A stretch of 58,266 nt of DNA from Oscillospiraceae bacterium (GTDB lineage: Bacteria > Bacillota > Clostridia > Oscillospirales > CAG-272), in assembly GCA_015064295.1 (NCBI GenBank), contig SVSM01000007.1:1-58266 (forward strand), written 5' to 3'. Position numbers and translations under genes: made by a program. This document shows, piece by piece, positions 25,030 to 32,902 of this stretch. Below the pieces are notes generated by a model. That model was not told where the DNA came from, ran no database searches, and saw nothing but the letters and a program-made list of their open reading frames with translations. How positions within the stretch are numbered: position 1 is the first letter of the stretch; the number at the start of each line of letters is the position of its first letter.

Positions 25030-26772
25030 TCACTTTTTCCGAAGGCGCTCGGCCAGCTCTCGGTCGGGGGTGACGTAGGCGGAATAGTTGTTTGAAAAGG
25101 TCACAAAGCCGGGCTTTCCGGCCGGGGGCTTTTTCAGGTTGCGGACGCGGGTATAATCCACCGTCACCTTCTGGCCGGCGGGGGCCTTGGAGTAGACGGC
25201 GGCGACGGTGGCGGCCTCGGTGAAATCCAGGGCATCGGGCTCGGCACCGTCGCAGAAGAGAACGGCGTGGGAGCCGGGGTAGTCCTTGATGTGGAACCAG
25301 ATGTCACCCTTGCCGGCCAGCTTATGGGTGATGTAGTCGTTCTGACTGTTGTTCTTTCCTACCAGGAGCCGCCAGCCCCCCGAGGTGGTAAACTCTAGAG
25401 GCTTGGGGGCGGGGAGCTTGGCGGCGGTGTAGTGCTTCATACGGGAGGCGTAGCCCGACTCGTAGAGCTCACGGCGGATCTCCGACAGGTCGTTTTCGGT
25501 CTCGGCCTTGGTCAGGGCATCGAAGACGGTGTCAAGATACCGAAGCTCCTCCCTGGCCTTGGCCATCTGCTCGGTCAGGTGCAGCTCGGCGGACTTGCAT
25601 TTGTTGTACTTTTTATAGTACCGCTGGGCATTCTGGGCAGGGGCGAGGCGGGAGTCCATGGGAATCGTGACGGTAGGACAGGCCTCGTCGAAGTAATCGG
25701 TGACGGTGGCCTCGGTCATGCCCCGCGTGAGGCGGTAGATGTTGGCAGTAATGAGGTCACCCGCCTTCTTGAAGGACTCTTTTTCCCGACAGGCGTCAAG
25801 GTCGGCCTCCTGAACGGCCAGCTTTTTAGTCAAGCGGCCTTCGGCGGCGGTAAGCAGTCGAAGCACGTCGGAGGCACGCTGGCGGATCCGTTCGTTTCGG
25901 CTTCTCTCCGAGAAGAAGGTCTCAATGAGGCGGCTGAAGCTCTCCTCCATCCGCGTGGTGGCGGTGTTGCCGTATTGGGCAATGGGAAGAAAGGCGTATT
26001 CCAGGGGCGTGCCGTCGGGCTTCAGGAGCAGGGTGGGGGTAAAATCCCCCTCCCGCACACGGCGGACGACCTCCGAGAAGAAGCGCCACAGCCCCTCGTT
26101 TTCCCCATCGGCCAGATGCACGATCTCTCGGGCCACAAGGGGCGACAGGCCCGCGTAGCGGGACATGAGGAACTTGCCAGCCGGCAGGCCCGATGCGGTC
26201 AGCGCCGCAAAAAAGCCCTCCCGCGTCTCGTCAAGAGGCGAGATCTTGCCCTCTTGGGCAGGAGGCGGGGTGTAGGGGATGCCCGGCAGAATGGGACGCT
26301 TGCTCCCTCCTGACAGATCCTGGGTGTGAACGGCGGCCAATACCCGTTTGTCGGCGTCGCAGAAGATCAGGTTGCTGAACTTGCCCATGATCTCGGCGAA
26401 AATGTATTTTTTCGACAGGAAGCCCATCTCGTCGCGGCCCTCGAATTCAAATTCCGCCGCCCGCTCGAAGCCGAGCTGACGCACCGAGGTGATCCGTGCG
26501 CCGCTTAAATGCTTCCGCAGCAGCATACAGAACATGGGAGGCACCTTGGGGTTGTCAAATTCGGGATCGCAGAAGCACATCCGCGGATTGGAGGTGCCCG
26601 CGTCGATCAGAAGCCGCAGGGTCTGTCCTTTTCCCTCACCGCTTCTCTCGCCCCGCAGAACCAGTAAGACCGATTCCTTTGAGGGCTGGAAGATCTTTTC
26701 AATTCGTGCGCCGACGGCGCTTTCGGCGATCTCATGAAGGATCGCCGCCGTAAAGCCAGCATCAAATGCCAT
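25030..26772 (-). CDS. rqcH: RqcH (Rqc2/NEMF homologue), ribosome quality control
   Basis: Protein of 580 aa, formerly annotated as fibronectin-binding protein. The N-terminal NFACT-N domain starts AFDAGFTAAILHEIAES and has the family features around LRLLIDAGTSNPRM and FCMLLRKHLSGARI. A central coiled coil (about residues 270-440) and the NFACT-R domain (GWRLLVGKNNSQNDYITHKLAGKGDIWFH, then PGSHAVLF) follow. RqcH binds obstructed 50S subunits and recruits tRNA-Ala to add C-terminal alanine tails that mark nascent chains for degradation. Its leader contains the left arm of repeat locus 5. Confidence 0.94.
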   Translation of the reverse strand: MAFDAGFTAAILHEIAESAVGARIEKIFQPSKESVLLVLRGERSGEGKGQTLRLLIDAGTSNPRMCFCDPEFDNPKVPPMFCMLLRKHLSGARITSVRQLGFERAAEFEFEGRDEMGFLSKKYIFAEIMGKFSNLIFCDADKRVLAAVHTQDLSGGSKRPILPGIPYTPPPAQEGKISPLDETREGFFAALTASGLPAGKFLMSRYAGLSPLVAREIVHLADGENEGLWRFFSEVVRRVREGDFTPTLLLKPDGTPLEYAFLPIAQYGNTATTRMEESFSRLIETFFSERSRNERIRQRASDVLRLLTAAEGRLTKKLAVQEADLDACREKESFKKAGDLITANIYRLTRGMTEATVTDYFDEACPTVTIPMDSRLAPAQNAQRYYKKYNKCKSAELHLTEQMAKAREELRYLDTVFDALTKAETENDLSEIRRELYESGYASRMKHYTAAKLPAPKPLEFTTSGGWRLLVGKNNSQNDYITHKLAGKGDIWFHIKDYPGSHAVLFCDGAEPDALDFTEAATVAAVYSKAPAGQKVTVDYTRVRNLKKPPAGKPGFVTFSNNYSAYVTPDRELAERLRKK

Positions 26773-26791
26773 AGTTTGGTACCTCGTAGGG

Positions 26792-27011
26792 CGGGGCGCT
26801 GCCCCGAGCCCCGCGAGGAAAACTTCTTGTAAGAAGTTTTCCTCGACCTTTCAAGAACTTTTCATAGCGAAAAACTGCGTTTTTCGCAGAATGTGTCGTT
26901 ACCCCATAATTCCTTGCCGAAGCCAACGGCTTCGGCCGTTCAAGGTTTTTGGGGTTCCAAGGGGGCTTTTTACAAAAAGCCCCCATTGGCCGGGTACGGG
27001 GCAGAGCCCCG
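26792..27011. repeat. Tri-hairpin intergenic element, locus 5 (inverted pair, rqcH/GNAT)
   Basis: Both arms are complete. Left: H1 CGGGGCGCTGCCCCG at 26792, H2 CGAGGAAAACTTCTT/AAGAAGTTTTCCTCG at 26814-26845, link TTTCAAGAACTTTTCATA, H3 GCGAAAAACTGCGTTTTTCGC at 26867-26887. Right: H3 GCCGAAGCCAACGGCTTCGGC at 26916-26936, link GTTCAAGGTTTTTGGGG, H2 AAGGGGGCTTTTT/AAAAAGCCCCC at 26959-26987, H1 CGGGGCAGAGCCCCG at 26997-27011. H1 ends directly before the GNAT stop codon. Confidence 0.93.
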
Positions 27012-27012
27012 C

Positions 27013-27690
27013 CTATCCTTCGTCCTCTTCCCTCCAAGCCACCACGCGGAGCTCTCTGGTTGATGGGAGGAAGCCCACCTTTTCGGCCACGCGGCGGGAG
27101 GGGAGGTTGTCGTCCTCGGCGATATAGGTCATCGTGACGCCGGGGTCCAAAAGATAATAGGCCAAAGCCGCCACGTTGGAGGCGGCGTAGCCCTTCCCCC
27201 CGTGGCCCTCGGCTGTCTCCACACCAATGTCGATGACGACGTCATCCTCCGCGTGAGGATTCTCGGAGGCGGCCGACAGGATCCTGCCGTCCTCCACGGT
27301 GCCGAAGCAGAGGAGGCCTTCCCCCAAGGGGTCTGGCTGGCAGTCGGTCAGATTCTCATAGCCGTGGTCGGGCATCAGGGCCTCGGTGGAGGGGAGGATC
27401 ACACGGCGGTTCACCTGCTGACGGTCGGTGAGGTGATAGACGGTAGAGGTTGCCACCTCGGCCTCGTAGCCCCACGCAGCAAGGCGGTCGGCTAATCGGG
27501 TGAGGACGACAGTCGCCGTTTTCGTGGTGAACAGCTCCTCGGCGGGCAGGGCGTCAAGATAGGACGCCACGTCCTCCGTCTCGGGAAAGGCCGTGACGGT
27601 ACGGTTGCCGTCGGCGGTCAGCGTTACCCCCACGGGGAACAGCATATCGAACCCCTCGGTCAGGGGGGTATTGTCGTCAAAAATGACCAT
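27013..27690 (-). CDS. GNAT-family N-acetyltransferase
   Basis: 225 aa from the ATG at 27690, which has AAAGGAG in front; the track start at 27780 overlaps the promoter. The C-terminal half shows the GNAT fold: acceptor strand, then the acetyl-CoA loop region HGGKGYAASNVAALAYYLL and the late DNLPSRRVAEKVGF signature. The N-terminal part is not recognised. The substrate is unknown. Likely transcribed from its own promoter, upstream of rqcH on the minus strand but separated by repeat locus 5. Confidence 0.82.
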   Translation of the reverse strand: MVIFDDNTPLTEGFDMLFPVGVTLTADGNRTVTAFPETEDVASYLDALPAEELFTTKTATVVLTRLADRLAAWGYEAEVATSTVYHLTDRQQVNRRVILPSTEALMPDHGYENLTDCQPDPLGEGLLCFGTVEDGRILSAASENPHAEDDVVIDIGVETAEGHGGKGYAASNVAALAYYLLDPGVTMTYIAEDDNLPSRRVAEKVGFLPSTRELRVVAWREEDEG

Positions 27691-27730
27691 GTAAGCTCCT
27701 TTGGCACCAAAACGGCGTGTTATCCTTCTT

Positions 27731-27759
27731 ATTATAGCATTTTTTGGCCCATTCGTCAA
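27731..27759 (-). promoter_or_regulatory. Sigma-A promoter of the GNAT gene
   Basis: On the minus strand TTGACG, 17 nt, TATAAT; divergent from the csoR promoter. Confidence 0.78.
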
Positions 27760-27773
27760 CGATAAATTGGGAC

Positions 27774-27802
27774 TTGACAAATACCCCCACGGGGTATATA
27801 AT
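27774..27802 (+). promoter_or_regulatory. Sigma-A promoter of csoR-copA
   Basis: TTGACA at 27774, 17-nt spacer, TATAAT at 27797. The spacer is almost entirely the CsoR-type operator. Confidence 0.88.
27781..27797. promoter_or_regulatory. CsoR operator
   Basis: ATACCCCCACGGGGTAT is an inverted repeat (ATACCCC/GGGGTAT, 3-nt centre) matching the known CsoR-type operator with a G/C core flanked by TA. Its place between -35 and -10 means bound apo-CsoR blocks RNA polymerase and copper relieves it. Confidence 0.85.
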
Positions 27803-27833
27803 GAAAAGGAAAAGAAAAAAGAGGAGGTGTCAG

Positions 27834-28127
27834 ATGGACGAACGTTGCTGTCATAAGATCAAAAAGCGCTCCGAGGAGGAACGACGGAAGCTCGTCAACC
27901 GGCTGAGCCGGATCGAGGGGCAGATCCGCGGGGTGCGGGGCATGGTGGAGCAGGATGCCTACTGTACCGACGTGCTGACCCAGGCCTCGGCGGTGCGGGC
28001 GGCGCTGGACGCCTTTATGCGGGAGCTCCTCAGCGAGCATATCCGCACCTGTGTGACCGACGACCTGCGGTCGGGCAAGGAGGAAACCGCCGAGGAGCTG
28101 ATCGAAACCTTAAAGCGCATGATGTGA
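27834..28127 (+). CDS. csoR: Copper-sensing repressor CsoR
   Basis: 97 aa from the ATG at 27834, which has AGAGGAGG in front; the longer ORF from 27744 starts in the promoter. All-alpha DUF156/CsoR fold with the Cu(I) ligand set C44, H69, C73 (DAYCTDVLTQ, SEHIRTC). The repressor binds DNA without copper and lets go when Cu(I) binds. A good CsoR operator sits in its own promoter, and copA follows 8 nt downstream, so this is a self-contained copper efflux operon. Confidence 0.93.
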   Translation: MDERCCHKIKKRSEEERRKLVNRLSRIEGQIRGVRGMVEQDAYCTDVLTQASAVRAALDAFMRELLSEHIRTCVTDDLRSGKEETAEELIETLKRMM

Positions 28128-28135
28128 GGACGACG

Positions 28136-30613
28136 ATGAAACAATACGACGTGACGGGCATGAGCTGTGCCGCCTGCTCGGCCCGTGTGGAAAAGGCGGT
28201 CATGGGGGTGGAGGGCGTCACGTCCTGCGCGGTCAGCCTGCTGACCAATACCATGGGCGTGGAGGGAAGCGCTTCCCCCGAGGCCGTGGTGGCGGCAGTG
28301 GAACGGGCGGGCTACGGCGCCTCCCTCAAGGACGCAGAACAGGCCGCGCCCCGAGGGGAGGATGCGCTGACAGACCGAGAAAGCCCTCGGGTCCTGGGGC
28401 GGCTGATCGCCTCCCTCCTGTTATTGGTGCCGCTGATGTACCTGTCCATGGGGCATATGCTGGGTCTGCCGGACCTGCCGTTTTTGGCGGAGAACCCTCT
28501 GGCGGTCGGCCTTGCACAGATGCTGCTGGCCGGCATGGTGCTGGTCATCAATCAGCGGTTTTTTGTCAGCGGCGTCAAGGGGCTTCTGCACCGCGCACCC
28601 AACATGGACACCCTGGTGGCCATGGGCGCGGCGGCGGCCTTTGGGTACGGCGCGGCCGTTCTCTTTCGGATGACGGCGGCGGAAAATCCCGCCCCCCTGC
28701 TCCACGGTCTCTACTTTGAATCGGCGGCTATGGTCGTCACCTTGATCACGGTGGGTAAGCTGCTGGAGGCACGCTCCAAGGGGAAGACCACCGACGCCTT
28801 GAAGGGCCTCATGGCTCTGGCGCCCCGCACCGCTACCGTGATGCGGGACGGCCGGCCCGTTTCGGTACCGATTGCCGAGGTGCGGGTGGGGGACGTCTTC
28901 CTCGTTTACCCCGGTGAATCCGTTCCGGTGGACGGTGAGGTCATCGACGGCGTCAGCGCCGTCAACGAAGCGGCACTGACCGGCGAGAGCTTGCCGGTGG
29001 ACAAGAGCGCAGGCTCCACCGTCTCGGCGGCCACCGTCAATCTGTCCGGATTCCTTACCTGCCGCGCCACCCGCGTGGGAGAGGACACCACCCTGCAGCA
29101 GATCATCAAGACCGTCCGCGAGGCCGCCGCGACCAAGGCTCCCATCGCACGGATTGCCGACCGGGTGTCGGGTGTTTTCGTGCCGGTTGTGATGAGCATT
29201 GCTCTCGTGACGGCGGTGGCTTGGCTCCTTGCGGGGCAGGAGGTGGGCTTTGCGATCGCGCGGGGTGTGACGGTGCTGGTGATCAGCTGTCCCTGTGCCT
29301 TGGGACTTGCCACGCCGGTAGCCATCATGGTGGGAAGCGGCGTGGGGGCCAAGCGGGGCATCCTGTTTAAGTCCGCTCCTGCCTTGGAAACGGCGGGGCG
29401 GGTGAGTATCGTGGCCCTCGACAAAACGGGAACCGTGACCAAGGGAGAGCCCCGTGTGACCGACCTTCTCCCCGCCGAAGACGTGACGGAGGAGGAGCTT
29501 CTCACAGCGGCGGCCTCTTTGGAAAGCAAGAGCGAGCATCCCCTGGCTCGCGCCGTCCTCGGCTTGGCCGAGGAACGGGGAATACGGATATGGCAGGCCG
29601 AGGATTTTGAGGCTCTCCCCGGCAACGGTCTGCAAGGAACGGTGGACGGTGAGACGGTGACGGGCGGTAAGCTTGCCTTCGTTGAAGCCGTTGCTCTCGT
29701 GCCCGATACCGCCAGAGTACGGGCGGAGGCCCTGTCGGAGGAGGGGAAAACGCCTCTCTATTTTGTGGAAAGCGGCCGCTTTCTCGGTGTCATCGCCGTT
29801 TCCGACGTCATCAAGGAGGACAGCGCCGAGGCCGTCAAAGAGCTGCAAGATATGGGCATCCGCGTGGTCATGCTGACCGGCGATAACGAAAAGACCGCCC
29901 GGGCCATCGGACGGCAGGTCGGCATATCGGAGATCATCGCCGGCGTTCTGCCCGGGGGTAAGGCCGAGGCCGTCCGTTCCCTGAAGCAAAGCGGTAAGGT
30001 GGCCATGGTGGGAGACGGCATCAACGATGCCCCCGCCTTGACTGAGGCCGACCTGGGCGTCGCCATTGGGGCAGGCGCCGACATCGCCATCGATGCCGCC
30101 GACGTGGTGCTGATGCAGAACCGTCTGTCCGATGTACCCGCCGCCATTCGGCTGGGTCGGGCTACGCTGCGGAACATCCGTCAAAATCTATTCTGGGCCT
30201 TCTTCTACAACGCCATCGGGATTCCCCTGGCGGCCGGCGTCTTTATTGCCGCCCTCGGGTGGGAGCTGAATCCCATGTTCGGAGCCGCTGCCATGAGCTT
30301 GTCCTCCTTCTGCGTTGTGAGCAATGCCCTGCGGCTGAATTTTATCAAGCTCCGCCCCGTGAAGGGCGATAAGCATACAACATCCAATTTCATTTCAAAG
30401 GAGACCGAACCCATGACGAAAACCCTGTATATTGAAGGCATGATGTGCCCCCACTGCGAGGCCCACGTGAAGAAGGCCCTGGAGGCCCTGGACGGCGTGG
30501 CCGAGGCGGTTGCCAGCCACAAGGACGGCACCGCCGTCGTAACCCTGACCTCTGACGTGAGCGATGCCCTCTTAAAGAAGACCGTCGAGGATCAGGGGTA
30601 TACGGTAAAGTAA
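28136..30613 (+). CDS. copA: Cu(I)-exporting P1B-ATPase with N- and C-terminal heavy-metal domains
   Basis: 825 aa from the ATG at 28136 after GAGGA; GTG 28124 is an in-frame alternative. The N-terminal HMA domain has C11-x-x-C14 (GMSCAAC). After the membrane helices come the Cu(I) motif CPC near residue 386, phosphorylation site D429 (DKTGT), SEHPLARAV with the P1B-typical HP pair, and GDGINDAP. The unusual part is at the C-terminus: about 66 residues form a second HMA domain (MTKTLYIEGMMCPHCEAHVKKA, C771-x-x-C774) like the free copper chaperone CopZ. It is preceded in frame by its own AAAGGAG and ATG. Confidence 0.93.
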   Translation: MKQYDVTGMSCAACSARVEKAVMGVEGVTSCAVSLLTNTMGVEGSASPEAVVAAVERAGYGASLKDAEQAAPRGEDALTDRESPRVLGRLIASLLLLVPLMYLSMGHMLGLPDLPFLAENPLAVGLAQMLLAGMVLVINQRFFVSGVKGLLHRAPNMDTLVAMGAAAAFGYGAAVLFRMTAAENPAPLLHGLYFESAAMVVTLITVGKLLEARSKGKTTDALKGLMALAPRTATVMRDGRPVSVPIAEVRVGDVFLVYPGESVPVDGEVIDGVSAVNEAALTGESLPVDKSAGSTVSAATVNLSGFLTCRATRVGEDTTLQQIIKTVREAAATKAPIARIADRVSGVFVPVVMSIALVTAVAWLLAGQEVGFAIARGVTVLVISCPCALGLATPVAIMVGSGVGAKRGILFKSAPALETAGRVSIVALDKTGTVTKGEPRVTDLLPAEDVTEEELLTAAASLESKSEHPLARAVLGLAEERGIRIWQAEDFEALPGNGLQGTVDGETVTGGKLAFVEAVALVPDTARVRAEALSEEGKTPLYFVESGRFLGVIAVSDVIKEDSAEAVKELQDMGIRVVMLTGDNEKTARAIGRQVGISEIIAGVLPGGKAEAVRSLKQSGKVAMVGDGINDAPALTEADLGVAIGAGADIAIDAADVVLMQNRLSDVPAAIRLGRATLRNIRQNLFWAFFYNAIGIPLAAGVFIAALGWELNPMFGAAAMSLSSFCVVSNALRLNFIKLRPVKGDKHTTSNFISKETEPMTKTLYIEGMMCPHCEAHVKKALEALDGVAEAVASHKDGTAVVTLTSDVSDALLKKTVEDQGYTVK
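30397..30403 (+). promoter_or_regulatory. Internal Shine-Dalgarno sequence in copA
   Basis: AAAGGAG lies 9 nt before the in-frame ATG at 30413, exactly at the junction between the ATPase and the C-terminal HMA domain. Confidence 0.6.
30413..30613 (+). other. copZ: Possible alternative product: stand-alone CopZ-like chaperone from an internal start in copA
   Basis: Reading from ATG 30413 gives a 66-aa protein that is a complete HMA fold (CPHC metal site, ending DQGYTVK), the usual size of CopZ. The preceding linker (KGDKHTTSNFISKETEP) looks like translated intergenic DNA. Two readings are possible: a true ATPase-chaperone fusion, or an ancestral copA-copZ pair whose stop codon was lost while the copZ start site was kept. 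Both products may be made. Confidence 0.45.
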
Positions 30614-30621
30614 GAAGCATT

Positions 30622-30806
30622 GCGGGGCTCCGCCCCGCGCTCTGTGAGTTTTTGGAGCGCCGTCCCAAGCCCCGCACGGGGAAATCCTCCAGGGCGCGTG
30701 GGGAATGTCGGTATCCTAACACACCACGCGGGAAACGCTGTTTCCCGCCAATCAAAGTTCTTGAAAGGGGTGTGGGGAAAACTTCTTACAAGAAGTTTTC
30801 CTCCAC
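30622..30806. repeat. Tri-hairpin intergenic element, locus 6 (degraded left, intact right arm)
   Basis: Left remnant: H1 GCGGGGCTCCGCCCCGC at 30622-30638, then a separate GCGCTC/GAGCGC hairpin; H2 and H3 of this arm are not recognisable. Right arm: H3 GCGGGAAACGCTGTTTCCCGC at 30728-30748, link ATCAAAGTTCTTGAAAGG, H2 GTGGGGAAAACTTCTT/AAGAAGTTTTCCTCCAC at about 30772-30806; no H1. The arm ends 8 nt before the deoC start. Confidence 0.85.
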
Positions 30807-30814
30807 AAAAACAT

Positions 30815-31480
30815 ATGACGATTTTAGAAATTCTTGCCTATTGCGATCATACCCTACTGTCCCAGACGGCGACCTGGGAGGAAATCAAGGCTGTCTGTGA
30901 CGACGGCATGACCTACAAGACCGCCTCGGTCTGCATCCCGGCCTCCTATGTGAAGCAGGCAAAGGATTACGTGGGCGACCGCCTGGCCATCTGCACCGTC
31001 ATCGGCTTTCCCAACGGCTACGCCACCACGGCGGCCAAGTGCTTCATGGCCTCGGAGGCGGTGGCAAACGGAGCCGATGAGGTGGACATGGTGGTCAACC
31101 TCGGCTGGGTGAAGGAGGGACGCTTTGACGCCGTCCGCGACGAGATCGTCGCCGTGAAGGAGGCTTGTCACGGCAAGCTCTTGAAGGTCATCATCGAGAC
31201 CTGCCTCCTCACCGACGAGGAGAAGGTCGCCATGTGCCACGCCGTGACCGAGGCCAAGGCCGACTATATCAAGACCTCTACCGGTTTCTCCAAAGGCGGG
31301 GCGACCTTCGACGACGTGGCCCTCTTTGCCAAGCACGTTGGCCCCGACGTAAAGATCAAGGCAGCCGGCGGTATCGCTTCTCTTGATGATGCCGAGCGCT
31401 TTATTGCCCTCGGCGCCTCCCGACTCGGCACCTCCCGGATCGTGAAGCTGGCCAAGGGGCTGAAGGGAAGCGGGTATTGA
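30815..31480 (+). CDS. deoC: Deoxyribose-phosphate aldolase
   Basis: 221 aa from the ATG at 30815; the longer ORF from 30620 translates the repeat element. The Schiff-base lysine is in DYIKTSTGF, and [47 protein letters not shown] match the DERA family. It cleaves 2-deoxyribose 5-phosphate into acetaldehyde and glyceraldehyde 3-phosphate. No Shine-Dalgarno is visible; the 20 nt before the ATG (CTCCACAAAAACAT) follow directly on a repeat hairpin. Confidence 0.95.
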   Translation: MTILEILAYCDHTLLSQTATWEEIKAVCDDGMTYKTASVCIPASYVKQAKDYVGDRLAICTVIGFPNGYATTAAKCFMASEAVANGADEVDMVVNLGWVKEGRFDAVRDEIVAVKEACHGKLLKVIIETCLLTDEEKVAMCHAVTEAKADYIKTSTGFSKGGATFDDVALFAKHVGPDVKIKAAGGIASLDDAERFIALGASRLGTSRIVKLAKGLKGSGY

Positions 31481-31574
31481 TGAGTCTTTGGGGCGCTGCC
31501 CCAAGCCCCGGTCAAGGAACTTTTTGGAAAAAGTTCCTTGACAATCCTCAAAAACCTTGGACGGCCCGAAACAG

Positions 31575-31603
31575 GCAGATAATTTGTGAAACAAATTATC
31601 TGC
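31575..31603. repeat. 29-nt palindromic module, copy 1
   Basis: GCAGATAATTTG-tgaaa-CAAATTATCTGC, a perfect 12-bp stem lying inside the loop of H3 of locus 7. A near-identical copy is at 56519-56547. Confidence 0.88.
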
Positions 31604-31635
31604 GTTTCGGGCGGGAATTGGTCTTGGAAATCAAG

Positions 31636-31676
31636 AAAAGGATTTCCTTCCGTATCATCGGAGGGAAATCCTTTTT
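31636..31676. terminator. Terminator between the arms of locus 7
   Basis: AAAAGGATTTCC.TCCG / CGGA.GGAAATCCTTTTT hairpin with A-run and T-run for the convergent deoC and argF transcripts. Confidence 0.88.
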
Positions 31677-31784
31677 GCTTTTTGTGAAATGCTTTTGCCG
31701 AAACCGCAGGTTTCGGCCGATCAACGTTCTTGAAGGGGGGCGGGGGGAACTTCTTTTAAGAAGTTCCCCCCGCATACGCCTCCC

Positions 31785-32690
31785 TCACTTCTGCATACAA
31801 AGCACCATGATGGCCTTTTGGGCGTGGAGGCGGTTTTCGGCCTCGTCGAAGATCTCATCGGCATGGGCCTCGAAGATCTCGGCGGTGATCTCCTCACCCC
31901 GATGAGCGGGGAGGCAATGCATGACCATAGCACCGGGATTGGCGGCGGCCATGACGGCGTCGTTGATCTGATAGCCGACGAAGGCATTACGGCGCTCGGC
32001 GGCCTCGCCCTCCTGTCCCATGGAGGCCCAGACGTCGGTATAGACGGCGTCGGCACCGGCGGCGGCCTCAAGGACGCTTTCGGTGCAGGTGAAATTACCG
32101 GTTGCGGCAGCCCATTCCATAATCGCGGTGTCAGGCTGATGACCCTTCGGGCAGGCAACCGATACCGTCATGCCGGTCTTGATGCCACCGACGATGAGAG
32201 AGTTGGCCATATTGTTGCCGTCGCCGATGAAGCAGAGCTTCTTGCCGGCAAGGTCGCCCTTGTGCTCTCTTATGGTTTGCAGGTCAGCCATGACCTGACA
32301 GGGATGGCAGTAGTCGGTAAGGCCGTTGATGATCGGAATGTTGCCGTAGGCGGCCAGATCCTCTACCTCCTTTTGGGCAAAGGTGCGGATCATAATACCG
32401 TCCAGGTAGCGGGAGAGCACCCGTGCCGTGTCCTCTACCGGCTCGCCGCGGCCGATCTGCAGGTCGCGGGAGGAGAGGAACAGTCCCGTGCCGCCGAGAT
32501 CGTGGATGCCGACCTCAAAGGATACACGGGTTCTGGTAGAGGATTTGGAGAAGATCATGCCGAGGGTCTGTCCCTCCAGCAGCTTGTGGGGGATGCCGTG
32601 CTTGCGCTCGTATTTCAGCTTGTCGGCAAGATCGAGAGCTTCAAAAATTTCTTCGGTACTCCAGTCGGAGAGCTTCAAGAAGTGTTTCAT
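31785..32690 (-). CDS. argF: Ornithine carbamoyltransferase
   Basis: Protein of 301 aa. Carbamoyl-phosphate site S51-T-R-T-R55, HPCQVMADL, and the ornithine-site HCLPAHRGEEI identify the anabolic OTCase. It makes citrulline from ornithine and carbamoyl phosphate. It is last in argG-argH-argF on the minus strand. The start has no clear Shine-Dalgarno: the leader is a repeat hairpin followed by ATCCACAAAAAAACC, almost the same leader as deoC. The 3' flank is locus 7. Confidence 0.96.
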   Translation of the reverse strand: MKHFLKLSDWSTEEIFEALDLADKLKYERKHGIPHKLLEGQTLGMIFSKSSTRTRVSFEVGIHDLGGTGLFLSSRDLQIGRGEPVEDTARVLSRYLDGIMIRTFAQKEVEDLAAYGNIPIINGLTDYCHPCQVMADLQTIREHKGDLAGKKLCFIGDGNNMANSLIVGGIKTGMTVSVACPKGHQPDTAIMEWAAATGNFTCTESVLEAAAGADAVYTDVWASMGQEGEAAERRNAFVGYQINDAVMAAANPGAMVMHCLPAHRGEEITAEIFEAHADEIFDEAENRLHAQKAIMVLCMQK

Positions 32691-32699
32691 GGTTTTTTT

Positions 32700-32901
32700 G
32701 TGGATGAAAACTTCTTAAAAGAAGTTTTCCCCACACCCCTTTCAAGAACTTTGATACGCCCGAAACAATGTTTCGGGCAGGATGTGACGTGTGATTTTCC
32801 CTGCGAAAAACGCAGTTTTTCGCCCTTCAAAGTTCTTGAAGGTCTTGGAAACTTCTTTCAAGAAGTTTCCAAGTAGGGTTCCAAGGGGCAACGCCCCTTG
32901 G
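32700..32901. repeat. Tri-hairpin intergenic element, locus 8 (inverted pair, argH/argF)
   Basis: Left: H2 GAAAACTTCTT/AAGAAGTTTTC at 32706-32729, link TTTCAAGAACTTTGATAC, H3 GCCCGAAACAATGTTTCGGGC at 32758-32778. Right: H3 GCGAAAAACGCAGTTTTTCGC at 32803-32823, link TTCAAAGTTCTTGAAGG, H2 CTTGGAAACTTCTT/AAGAAGTTTCCAAG at 32844-32873, H1 CCAAGGGGCAACGCCCCTTGG at 32881-32901. H1 ends one base before the argH stop codon. The spacer between the arms is only 24 nt. Confidence 0.93.
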
Positions 32902-32902
32902 A

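Larger units (their letters stand above)
31488..31772. repeat. Tri-hairpin intergenic element, locus 7 (inverted pair, convergent genes, nested palindrome)
   Basis: Left: H1 TTGGGGCGCTGCCCCAA at 31488-31504, H2 GTCAAGGAACTTTTT/AAAAAGTTCCTTGAC at 31511-31542, link CCTCAAAAACCTTGGACG, H3 GCCCGAAAC/GTTTCGGGC at 31564-31612 with a 29-nt palindrome in its loop. Right: H3 GCCGAAACCGCAGGTTTCGGC at 31697-31717, link GATCAACGTTCTTGAAGG, H2 CGGGGGGAACTTCTT/AAGAAGTTCCCCCCG at 31741-31772; no H1. A terminator sits between the arms. Together they fill the 304-nt gap between deoC and argF. Confidence 0.93.

Noticed and set aside
30620-30814. N-terminal extension of deoC in the ORF track
   Set aside because: It reads through repeat locus 6; the DERA family starts at the ATG at 30815.
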